A DNA stretch of 64,000 nt from an uncultured Flavobacteriales bacterium (GTDB lineage: Bacteria > Bacteroidota > Bacteroidia > Flavobacteriales > Flavobacteriaceae): assembly GCA_913058295.1 (NCBI GenBank), contig CAJXRD010000001.1, forward strand, positions 152,026 through 216,025, given 5' to 3'. Of the stretch, positions 43,579-53,044 are shown piece after piece (position 1 is the first letter of the stretch; every line of letters begins with the position of its first letter). Made by a program: the position numbers and the translations under genes. The notes under the pieces are model-generated. The model had not been told where the DNA came from, ran no database searches, and worked only from the letters and a program-made list of their open reading frames with translations.

Positions 43579-44649
43579 TTACTTTAACTCCCATCCAACC
43601 CCGCTGTTAAAAATATAATCAAAATCATTCCCTTCAACAGCTGGTTGATTATCATAGTTAAGCGTAAAATCAAACTTTACATAGAAATCCAAAGGCAAAT
43701 CATATTTAAGATCTATACTGTAATCTGTTCTAAATCTTTTACTTTCAGATAAACTAGGATAAAGAGATAGGTTTGTTATTAATCTAAAATCACCAAATTC
43801 ATACATATTATATTCCGTACTAATGTTTGCTTCCGCAGAATTTTTATTTAATGATTCGTCTAAATAAGTTTCCACATTATAGTTAACACCTAAACTTGTA
43901 CGAAGATATAGTCTAGGACTTCTTATCATATCTTTTCCTACTCCCAATAATACAGTAGTTCTTCCTTCAAGTGCTTGCTCTGTATTGGATAAAAAAGAGA
44001 TTTGGGTAATACCAAAATATTCTGTAAATAAAAATCGAGTGGCATCGATACTCCATTCTACCCTTTTAATTTCATCTACATTATCTTGATTGGATAATAA
44101 TGAACTGTAAGCGGTACTAAAATTCCATAATTCGCCTACATACCTAAGTTTACCACTAAGTGTAAATTGACTAAAGTTATTTGCCTTTGTTAAATTAAAA
44201 GCAAGATCTATTTCTCCTGTAAAACGACTAAAAAAGTTATTTCCTGAAGCTTTTAATTGAATAATATTTTCAATTTTTGTTTCAAAAGTCATTTCCTGGC
44301 TAATGACTTCCACTTTGCCTTCACTAACAGTCTTTACTTTACCTAAATAATGACTGCCGTTTACTAAGTTGATTAAGAAAATTTGATCCAGATAGATTTC
44401 TTTAACTTCTTTATATTCTATTTTAAAATCTTTATCACTATAAGGGGTTTTCATGGTTAAAACCCCGTTTATTAGAGTTTTAATTTCACCAATAAGAACG
44501 TTATTGTTTTTAAATTTTATAGAGTCATTAATTACAATATTTTTTCTTTTAACCCTAGCGGAATCTTTTTTATTGACCTTAAGGGAGTCTTTTTGTGAAA
44601 AAGCACAAAAGCAGTTAAATATAAAAAAAAATATTAATAATTTTTTCAT
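43579..44649 (-). CDS. DUF481 outer-membrane beta-barrel protein
   Basis: A 356-residue exported protein: signal peptide (LLIFFFIFNCFCAFSQ), a Lys/Asp-rich linker, a small beta domain (about 35-130) and a DUF481 C-terminal region of alternating aromatic strands ending in the typical WELK. Likely an outer-membrane barrel of unknown role. Starts ten bases after the EamA gene on the same strand. Confidence 0.8.
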   Translation of the reverse strand: MKKLLIFFFIFNCFCAFSQKDSLKVNKKDSARVKRKNIVINDSIKFKNNNVLIGEIKTLINGVLTMKTPYSDKDFKIEYKEVKEIYLDQIFLINLVNGSHYLGKVKTVSEGKVEVISQEMTFETKIENIIQLKASGNNFFSRFTGEIDLAFNLTKANNFSQFTLSGKLRYVGELWNFSTAYSSLLSNQDNVDEIKRVEWSIDATRFLFTEYFGITQISFLSNTEQALEGRTTVLLGVGKDMIRSPRLYLRTSLGVNYNVETYLDESLNKNSAEANISTEYNMYEFGDFRLITNLSLYPSLSESKRFRTDYSIDLKYDLPLDFYVKFDFTLNYDNQPAVEGNDFDYIFNSGVGWELK

Positions 44650-44684
44650 TGATAATAATAGATCCCCCCAAAAATAATAATTTT

Positions 44685-45035
44685 TTATTTAAGAGATTCT
44701 TTTGCAGAACAGACTACTGTTTTGCTGTTTCCAATAAAAACTTCAGTATCATTAATAAGTACTGGGCGCTTTAAAAAGGTATAATGTTCTAACAATAATT
44801 TTTTAAAATCAGATTCATTAAGATTTTTGTTTTTTAAGCCCCTTTCCTTATACATTCGTGCTCTTTTATTTATTAGACCTTCATAGCTTTTTGTAAACTG
44901 AAAAAATTCCTCCAATTCACTTTCTGTTATTGGATTAATTTTAATGTCTTGTTTTATAAATTCTGAAGAAAGATTAAATTCTTTAAGAATTCGCTTGCAT
45001 GTATCGCAAGTGGAGAGATAATATATTTTTTTCAT
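44685..45035 (-). CDS. ArsC/Spx-type thioredoxin-fold protein
   Basis: A 116-residue protein of the ArsC family. The N-terminal STCDTCKRIL contains Cys10 and Cys13, and KRPVLIND carries the basic residue and cis-Pro before the last strand. Arsenate reductase activity is possible, but many such stand-alone proteins are of unknown function. On the same strand as the DUF481 gene. Confidence 0.8.
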   Translation of the reverse strand: MKKIYYLSTCDTCKRILKEFNLSSEFIKQDIKINPITESELEEFFQFTKSYEGLINKRARMYKERGLKNKNLNESDFKKLLLEHYTFLKRPVLINDTEVFIGNSKTVVCSAKESLK

Positions 45036-45138
45036 GATAATTTCACTTAAAAAAGAGTACTATAATGGTTATTAAAGTTTTTACAAATTAATCATTTTCC
45101 TGTTGATTTTCCTTATTTTTAAAATCAAATTAAAACCG

Positions 45139-45594
45139 ATGGAATACACTCTAGATATTACTTTAAAAACAAGAGCTATTTTCTTAAATATGCTTGAAAA
45201 TTATACTTTAGAACAACTAAACAAAAAACCAGAAGGTTTTAATAATACCATATTTTGGAATATTAAACATATTGTAGTTACACAACAATTGTTAACCTAT
45301 GGCTTATCTAGCTTGCCTTTATTGATTACCGAAACGGAAACAGAAGATTATCGAAAAGGGAGTAAAACAGAATTTGATGCTACAATGCAAGACGTTGAAT
45401 TATTGAAAAAGCAACTGTTTTCTACTTTAGAACAAACACAATTAGATTATAGAAATGGAATTTTTAAAACTTTTACTCCTTATACGGTATCAACAAAATC
45501 TACTTTAACAAACGTTGAAGAAGCATTTCAATTTAATAGTTTTCATGAAGGGATTCATTTAGGCTATATTTTGGCTTTAAAAAAAGGGCTTTAA
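45139..45594 (+). CDS. DinB-family protein
   Basis: A 151-residue four-helix bundle of the DinB/YfiT superfamily. NIKHIVVTQQ and FHEGIHLGYI supply the His residues expected for a metal site. The family includes thiol transferases and damage-induced proteins; the role here is unknown. The start is the ATG at 45139; the TTG at 45103 upstream is not supported. The C-terminal codons lie in a 14-base tandem repeat. Confidence 0.75.
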   Translation: MEYTLDITLKTRAIFLNMLENYTLEQLNKKPEGFNNTIFWNIKHIVVTQQLLTYGLSSLPLLITETETEDYRKGSKTEFDATMQDVELLKKQLFSTLEQTQLDYRNGIFKTFTPYTVSTKSTLTNVEEAFQFNSFHEGIHLGYILALKKGL

Positions 45595-45610
45595 AAAAAG
45601 GGCTTTAAAA
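45573..45610. repeat. 14-base tandem repeat across two converging stop codons
   Basis: GGCTTTAAAAAAAG occurs at 45573-45586 and 45587-45600, and a truncated third copy starts at 45601. The stop of the DinB gene (45592-45594) lies in copy two and that of the DUF3298 gene (45605-45607) in copy three. Probably replication slippage. Confidence 0.7.
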
Positions 45611-46360
45611 GCCAAGATATCGTTGTGCAATTTCTAAAGGGATGGTCAGCTCAATTGGACCATCTGCATAACTAGCAATTTCATATTGATTGTAAATAAT
45701 TATTAAAGAATCATCTGTAAAACCAATTGCGTCTGGCAGAGAAAACTTGTCATTTTCAAACCAATAACCAGTTGAGTTAATAGATTCATTAGGCGAAATA
45801 TTGTTCTCCTTTCTAAATAATTCTTCTACAAATTCTGTAAATTCCCCTTTATTTCTCATTAATGAAGTATTAGGAATCAACACTCCTGTAGAAGGATTAA
45901 AGTTTAAAAATTTTGTAGAACCATTTCCGTGGGCGCCACCAGTAAAAGAATATTGTTGCACTCGTAAAGAAAGTATGTTTTCTTTGATTGTTGATTCAGT
46001 TACCGAAATCTCAGCAAAATAAGGGCTAATTTCTGGGAACTCTTTTTTGTCATTTTCAAAGTTTTTTATAAACTTTTCTGAAGCTTCAGAAATTGTTGCA
46101 GCTTGAATACTTTTTTCAATATTTGAATTTAAATAATAAATAATTGCGCTCCCTACAGTAAAATTAATTTTATTGGCAATCTCATTTTCACTTTTAATTT
46201 TTATATAATCGATGGTTACTAATGCACAGTCACTTCCTTTACAATCTCCATGATATTCTTCAGAAAAACTTTCAGTAGATAAGAGTTGTAAGGAATCGTT
46301 TTTACAGCTAAAAGACATAAGCGCAATAAGAATGATAATATATATTTTTCTAGACATCAT
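45605..46360 (-). CDS. DUF3298/DUF4163 lipoprotein
   Basis: A 251-residue lipoprotein (lipobox SFSC, Cys19). The conserved TGGAHGNGS of the DUF3298 family is near residue 141, preceded by the DUF4163 region; the end ELTIPL is also typical. Such proteins are periplasmic, of unknown function, and common in Bacteroidota. A YLGF end touches the tandem repeat. Confidence 0.85.
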   Translation of the reverse strand: MMSRKIYIIILIALMSFSCKNDSLQLLSTESFSEEYHGDCKGSDCALVTIDYIKIKSENEIANKINFTVGSAIIYYLNSNIEKSIQAATISEASEKFIKNFENDKKEFPEISPYFAEISVTESTIKENILSLRVQQYSFTGGAHGNGSTKFLNFNPSTGVLIPNTSLMRNKGEFTEFVEELFRKENNISPNESINSTGYWFENDKFSLPDAIGFTDDSLIIIYNQYEIASYADGPIELTIPLEIAQRYLGF

Positions 46361-46458
46361 TAAGAAGGATAATTCTGTTATTTTTATTCTTTTAAGACTA
46401 CTAAAGTATAACGAAAAATACTTTTTTCCTTTTTTAGATTCAATTTAAATATTTACAA

Positions 46459-47598
46459 ATGAAATTCAATACCAAAACAATACACGGAGGACAAGAACAT
46501 GACAAGGCGTATGGTGCTGTAATGCCCCCTATATACCAAACAACTACTTATGCTCAAACTACTCCAGGGGAACATAAAGGCTTTCAATACTCCAGAACTC
46601 TTAACCCTACTCGTTCTGCTTTAGAAAAATCTTTTGCAAGTTTAGAAAAAGGGGACTTTGGTTTGGCTTTTGGTAGTGGTTTGGCAGCTATAGATGCTGT
46701 TATGAAATTATTAAAATCTGGTGATGAGGTTATTTCTACCAACGATTTATATGGAGGCACCTACCGATTATTCACTAAAATATACGAATCTTTTGGAGTA
46801 AAATTTCATTTTATCGGGATGGACAATGCCGACAGAATTGAAGATTATGTAAATGAAAACACAAAGTTAATATGGGTTGAAACTCCTACAAACCCGATGT
46901 TAAATATTATTGATATTAAAAAGGCAGCTAGTATTGCTAAAAAACATTCTATTTTGTTGGGAGTGGATAATACATTTGCAACTCCTTATTTGCAACAACC
47001 TTTAAGTTTGGGAGCCGATATAGTAATGCATAGCGCAACTAAATATCTAGGTGGCCACAGTGATGTAGTTATGGGAGCCCTTGTAGTTAAGGATGAAGAT
47101 TTAGCAGAACGGTTATATTATATTCAAAACTCAAGTGGAGCTATTTGCGGACCTCAAGATAGCTTTTTGATGTTACGAGGAATTAAAACACTTCATGTAA
47201 GGATGCAACGTCATTGTGAAAATGGAAAAGCAGTAGCCCATTATTTAAACAATCATCCAAAAATCGAAAAAGTGTATTGGCCAGGATTTGAGAGCCATCC
47301 AAATCATGATATTGCTAAATCCCAAATGTCTGATTTTGGAGGGATGGTATCTTTTGTAACTAAAGGTAATAACTATCAACAAGCAATTAAGATTGTGGAA
47401 AATTTAAAATTATTCACTTTAGCTGAAAGTTTAGGTGGTGTAGAAAGCCTTTCTGGTCACCCAGCAAGTATGACTCATGCTAGTATCCCTAAAGAAGAAA
47501 GAGAAAAAACAGGTATTGTAGACTCGTTAATTAGGTTAAGTGTTGGAATTGAAGATGTAGATGATTTAATGGAAGATCTTAAACAAGCAATAGGTTAA
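46459..47598 (+). CDS. metB: Cystathionine gamma-synthase/lyase (PLP)
   Basis: A 379-residue Cys/Met metabolism PLP enzyme. Lys195 in SATKYLGGHSD binds the cofactor; SGLAAIDAVM, VETPTNPMLNI and SLGGVESLSGHPASMTHA are family blocks. Gamma-synthase, gamma-lyase and related activities share these motifs, so the reaction is not fully decided. Converges with the beta-barrel gene, four bases apart. Confidence 0.9.
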   Translation: MKFNTKTIHGGQEHDKAYGAVMPPIYQTTTYAQTTPGEHKGFQYSRTLNPTRSALEKSFASLEKGDFGLAFGSGLAAIDAVMKLLKSGDEVISTNDLYGGTYRLFTKIYESFGVKFHFIGMDNADRIEDYVNENTKLIWVETPTNPMLNIIDIKKAASIAKKHSILLGVDNTFATPYLQQPLSLGADIVMHSATKYLGGHSDVVMGALVVKDEDLAERLYYIQNSSGAICGPQDSFLMLRGIKTLHVRMQRHCENGKAVAHYLNNHPKIEKVYWPGFESHPNHDIAKSQMSDFGGMVSFVTKGNNYQQAIKIVENLKLFTLAESLGGVESLSGHPASMTHASIPKEEREKTGIVDSLIRLSVGIEDVDDLMEDLKQAIG

Positions 47599-47602
47599 TC
47601 AA

Positions 47603-48385
47603 TTATTCTAAATAATAGATATATCCAAAGTTTATCCAATACATCCATTCATTGGCTTTATTCTCTGGCACTTCGGGGTTTAAGCCATCTACCCAATTAG
47701 AAAAATAATGTCCCCATCGGCTATCTAACATTAAATCACTTAATGGGGATAATTTATAACGCACGCCGACACTTCCAATAAAAGACCAAGTGTTTCCACC
47801 TTCATTATTTATTGCAGTTGCAGGGTCGTATTTTCCACCATAATAATTGCTTTCTATTCCTAGAGCTTCATCGTAAGTAATGTTTGGATCATAAGCTACC
47901 CAATGCAATCCTGCGCTAATAAAAGGGGCTAATTTATATCCACCTGCTGCAAAATCACGAATGCTTAAAGGAAAATATTCTAACTGTGCTCCAATATCAA
48001 AAACAGTAGTTTTCCCTCTCATAGACCTCAAATAATCAGGCCCAGGACCTTGTTGGTCTGGAGCAACCCATCTTCCATGGTGCTTTAGTTTAATGCTATA
48101 ATAATCTATTTCAGTTCTAATCTTAAAATGGTCGTTCCAATATTTGTCTGAGGTATAACAATTACAGTCTGCTCTATAGGAAAAATTGATATAATGTATT
48201 AATCCAAATGCAATTGTAGAGTTTCTTTCGTTTGTTTTAAGATCGCCACGTCTTCCGAAATCAGAAAATAAAGCAAGTGGACCTGCAATAACCCCAACCT
48301 CGTGTGAGAAGCCACCTTGACTGTATACATCTTGTTTAGAAAAAACAAGAAAAGTGATTACCAAAAGCAATAATCTAGCATGCAT
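47603..48385 (-). CDS. Outer-membrane beta-barrel protein (THC0290_0291 type)
   Basis: A 260-residue exported protein: signal peptide (LLLLVITFLVFSKQDVYSQ) and repeated aromatic strands such as GGFSHEVGVIAGPLALFSDFG and YKLSPLSDLMLDSRWGHYFSN. This pattern fits the flavobacterial THC0290_0291-like barrel family. Function is unknown. Confidence 0.8.
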   Translation of the reverse strand: MHARLLLLVITFLVFSKQDVYSQGGFSHEVGVIAGPLALFSDFGRRGDLKTNERNSTIAFGLIHYINFSYRADCNCYTSDKYWNDHFKIRTEIDYYSIKLKHHGRWVAPDQQGPGPDYLRSMRGKTTVFDIGAQLEYFPLSIRDFAAGGYKLAPFISAGLHWVAYDPNITYDEALGIESNYYGGKYDPATAINNEGGNTWSFIGSVGVRYKLSPLSDLMLDSRWGHYFSNWVDGLNPEVPENKANEWMYWINFGYIYYLE

Positions 48386-48497
48386 TTCTTAATGTAGGTT
48401 TAGGTTGAGACATAACAAATATATAAAAACAAATGTTATGGTAAAATTTATTATACGAATTTTGCTTTTTCATTGAATTATAATGGACTTTTTTTAG

Positions 48498-49898
<1,401 letters not shown>

Positions 49899-49918
49899 TA
49901 AATACCTATTTTAAATAT

Positions 49919-49950
49919 AAAAAGGTTGTCTTTAAAAAGACAACCTTTTT
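49919..49950. terminator. Bidirectional terminator after gdhA
   Basis: GGTTGTCTTT (49924-49933), two-base loop, AAAGACAACC (49936-49945), flanked by five A and five T. The apparent TTG start of a longer frame at 49926 is inside this hairpin, so the next gene begins later. Confidence 0.9.
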
Positions 49951-50015
49951 CATTTTATATAGCTAATAAAATAAATAGTATTTTAGCTTGTTATACTATT
50001 GAAATAAATTTTTAT

Positions 50016-52325
50016 ATGAAGCAGTTAGTATTTGCCCTTATTTTTTTACAATCATTATTTCTTTCTGCACAAAACTTTGAAGAAAGTTGGACGGGATATT
50101 TTTCATATGTATCTGTTAAAGCAATTTCTCAAGGTAACGACAAAATATATGTAGCAGCTGAAAACGCAATATTTACCTACGACTTTTCCACCCAAGAGTT
50201 TAAAACAGTTTCTACAATTAATGGATTGTCAGGTAAACAAATATCTACTATTCATTATAGTGAAAATCATAATTTGCTCATTATTGGTTATGAAAATGGG
50301 CTAATTGAAATTGTAAAAGATGATGAGAATGATGTTCTTTCTGTAGTTGATATTTTAGACAAACAAACAATTCCTCCTAATACAAAACGGATAAATCATT
50401 TTTACGAATATAATGGGGAAGTATATATCTCAACTCAATATGGAATTTCAGTTTATGATTTAGGGGCTTTAGAATTTGGAGACACTTATTTTATTGGAGA
50501 TTTTGGAGCTCAAATTGATATTACACAAACAACAGTTTTAGATGATTTTATATATGCAACGTCTTCAACCGATGGAGTGCGAAGCGCTTTAGTTGAAAAC
50601 GAAAACCTTATAGATTATGAACAATGGTCTGCTGTCGTTAGTGGTGGGTATAAAGGGGTTCAAACATTAGGTAATGAAATATTTCTCGCTAGAAATGACA
50701 ATCAAATTTTTTCATATTCTTCTGGGAATGGACTTAATTTTGAAACACAGATGAATTCAAGTGTTGTCAATTTTGAAGTGCATTTAGATTTATTAACCAT
50801 TACTACTACAAATTCTATTCATGCATATTCAGAAAATTTTATCTTAGAATCTGAAGCAACTTCATTATTAGAATATGATTTTATTTTACAAGCAGGTTTA
50901 GCATATAATAACACTTTTTATTTAGGAACAAATGAGTTGGGAGTTTTAGTGGTTCCTTTTGGAAATAATCAAGCCCAGCAAATATTACCTGATGGGCCAT
51001 TATTAAATAAACCCTTTGCAATAGATGCTTCACCAGGAAGATTATGGGTAGTATTTGGAGAAGTGGATGTTAACTTTAATCCTTACTTCCCTAATGGAAC
51101 ATTGTCTAAAAGAGGGATTAGTAATTTAAAAGAGGAGGCATGGACAAATATTGATTATGAGGACTTAATTGGACAATTAGGAGTTGAAGATGTAACAGAT
51201 ATATCCTATGTTACCATTAATCCAGAAAACTCAAATGAAGTTTATATGAGTTCTTATCATAAGGGCTTACTAAAAATTGAAGAACAAACACCTTCCATTT
51301 TATATAATGAAACAAATAGCCCCTTATCTATTCCTAATAATAATGAAGGTATAGGAATTCGATTATATGGGTCAGACTTTGATAGAGAAGAAAACCTTTG
51401 GTTTGTACAATCTAGAGCAAATGAAGGACTTATAAAACTAAATCCTAATGGACAATTTCAGTTCACAGATATCTCTACTATTATTGAAGCTGAAGATGAA
51501 CAAGCACTTACTGAAATAAAAGTTAGTAGGGAAGGTTACCCCTTTTTTGGATCTGCAAACAATGGATTAATTGGTTATAACCCTACAACTAACGTTTTAA
51601 ACAAAATAGGTGAAGGATTAGGTACAGGAGGTTTGCCATCTAATAATGTTAGAGCACTGGCCTTCGACAATCAAAATAGATTATGGATTGGAACAATAAA
51701 GGGTTTACGGGTATTGTATGGTGTTGGAGACTTTTTTGATGGAGGAGAAACACAAGATGCGCAAGCAATTATTATTTTGGAAGATGGAGTAGCTCAAGAA
51801 CTATTATATGAACAGTCTATAACAGATATTGAAGTGGATGGCTCAAATAATAAATGGGTGGCCACGGCAACTTCAGGAGTGTTTTATTTTTCAGCTAATG
51901 GACAAGAGACATTATTGCGATTTACTTCAGATAATTCACCATTGCCCTCAGATAATGTGCAAGATATCGCAATAGATGGACAAAGCGGAACGGTTTATTT
52001 TGCTACTACAGATGGACTTGTTGCTTATAATGGATCTTCAACAGCACCTAGAGAAGATTTAGAAAGCGTGTACGCATTTCCAAATCCAGTACGACCTGAC
52101 TTTTATGGGGATGTTACCATAGATGGACTTACTGCTAAAGCGAATGTTAAGATAACAGACGTTACCGGAAACCTTGTTTATGAAACGACTTCTGAAGGAG
52201 GAAGTGTACGATGGGATACCACTGCCTTTGGTAAATATAGAGTAGCATCTGGAGTATATTTGGTTCTGGTTTCTACAGATGATGCGCTCGAAACTAAAGT
52301 TATTAAAATAATGATTATTCGATAA
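50016..52325 (+). CDS. porZ: PorZ-like type IX secretion beta-propeller protein
   Basis: A 769-residue exported protein. The start is ATG 50016, giving signal peptide MKQLVFALIFLQSLFLSAQ. Repeated propeller blades follow (LSGKQISTIHYSENHNLLIIG, LPSNNVRALAFDNQNRLWIG, LPSDNVQDIAIDGQSGTVYF). The last about 85 residues (YAFPNPVRP, NVKITDVTGNLVY, ASGVYLVLVST) match a type A C-terminal sorting domain. This is the architecture of PorZ, a surface subunit needed for cargo processing. Coupled to recO by TAATG, the common order in flavobacteria. Confidence 0.85.
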   Translation: MKQLVFALIFLQSLFLSAQNFEESWTGYFSYVSVKAISQGNDKIYVAAENAIFTYDFSTQEFKTVSTINGLSGKQISTIHYSENHNLLIIGYENGLIEIVKDDENDVLSVVDILDKQTIPPNTKRINHFYEYNGEVYISTQYGISVYDLGALEFGDTYFIGDFGAQIDITQTTVLDDFIYATSSTDGVRSALVENENLIDYEQWSAVVSGGYKGVQTLGNEIFLARNDNQIFSYSSGNGLNFETQMNSSVVNFEVHLDLLTITTTNSIHAYSENFILESEATSLLEYDFILQAGLAYNNTFYLGTNELGVLVVPFGNNQAQQILPDGPLLNKPFAIDASPGRLWVVFGEVDVNFNPYFPNGTLSKRGISNLKEEAWTNIDYEDLIGQLGVEDVTDISYVTINPENSNEVYMSSYHKGLLKIEEQTPSILYNETNSPLSIPNNNEGIGIRLYGSDFDREENLWFVQSRANEGLIKLNPNGQFQFTDISTIIEAEDEQALTEIKVSREGYPFFGSANNGLIGYNPTTNVLNKIGEGLGTGGLPSNNVRALAFDNQNRLWIGTIKGLRVLYGVGDFFDGGETQDAQAIIILEDGVAQELLYEQSITDIEVDGSNNKWVATATSGVFYFSANGQETLLRFTSDNSPLPSDNVQDIAIDGQSGTVYFATTDGLVAYNGSSTAPREDLESVYAFPNPVRPDFYGDVTIDGLTAKANVKITDVTGNLVYETTSEGGSVRWDTTAFGKYRVASGVYLVLVSTDDALETKVIKIMIIR

Positions 52326-53044
52326 TGGTTATTACCACCAATGCGATTGTTTTATCTTCCTTAAAATATTCTGAAGCAGACCTTATTGTAAAATGTTATA
52401 CAGAGTCTTCTGGCTTAAAAAGTTATTTACTAAAAAACATATTAAAATCTAGAAAAGGAAAATTAAAAGCTTCCTATTTTCAGCCTTTAACACTTTTAGA
52501 TTTAGAAGTGGTGCATAAGGATAAAGGGAATTTAGAAAGAATAAAAGAAGCAAAAATATTACAACCTTATAATACACTTCACACTAAAGTTGTAAAATCT
52601 GCAATGGTTATTTTTATTGCTGAAATTTTAACTAATTCTATTCAAGAAGAAATAGAAGATAAAGAATTGTTTCAATTTTTATTGAATTCGTTTATTTGGT
52701 TAGATGAAAATAATGAAATAGCTAATTTCCATATCTTATTTTTATTAAAGTTAAGCCTCCATTTAGGGTTCTATCCAGACACCTCTACTACAGCTCATTA
52801 TAACTTTAATTTGATGGAAGGAAATTTTCAAGCCATAAATGATGGGAAATACTGTGAAAATGGGGCTCATGTAGAGATGTTAAAACAATTTTTTGGCATA
52901 AAATTTGATAAAATATCCCAAATTAAACCAACTAAAAAAGTTCGATTAGACATTTTAAATTTGATGTTGTTATATTATCAATTACATTTGCAAAGTTTTA
53001 AAAAACCTAAGTCACTTTTAGTCCTAAACCAAATATTTGAATGA
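52325..53044 (+). CDS. recO: DNA repair protein RecO
   Basis: A 239-residue RecO. The N-terminal OB-fold starts with the family's VLSSLKYSEADLIVKCYTES, followed by a helical domain. A four-Cys zinc site seen in some RecO proteins is not visible. Acts with RecR in loading RecA. Its start overlaps porZ by one base; its TGA stop overlaps the ATG of the TonB receptor (ATGA). Confidence 0.92.
   Translation: MVITTNAIVLSSLKYSEADLIVKCYTESSGLKSYLLKNILKSRKGKLKASYFQPLTLLDLEVVHKDKGNLERIKEAKILQPYNTLHTKVVKSAMVIFIAEILTNSIQEEIEDKELFQFLLNSFIWLDENNEIANFHILFLLKLSLHLGFYPDTSTTAHYNFNLMEGNFQAINDGKYCENGAHVEMLKQFFGIKFDKISQIKPTKKVRLDILNLMLLYYQLHLQSFKKPKSLLVLNQIFE

Noticed and set aside
46361..46458. Possible riboswitch before cystathionine gamma-synthase
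   Set aside because: Only 98 AT-rich bases with no stable stem, conserved box or terminator seen.
49926..50015. Longer N-terminus of the PorZ-like protein from TTG 49926
   Set aside because: The TTG is inside the gdhA terminator hairpin; ATG 50016 gives a normal signal peptide.
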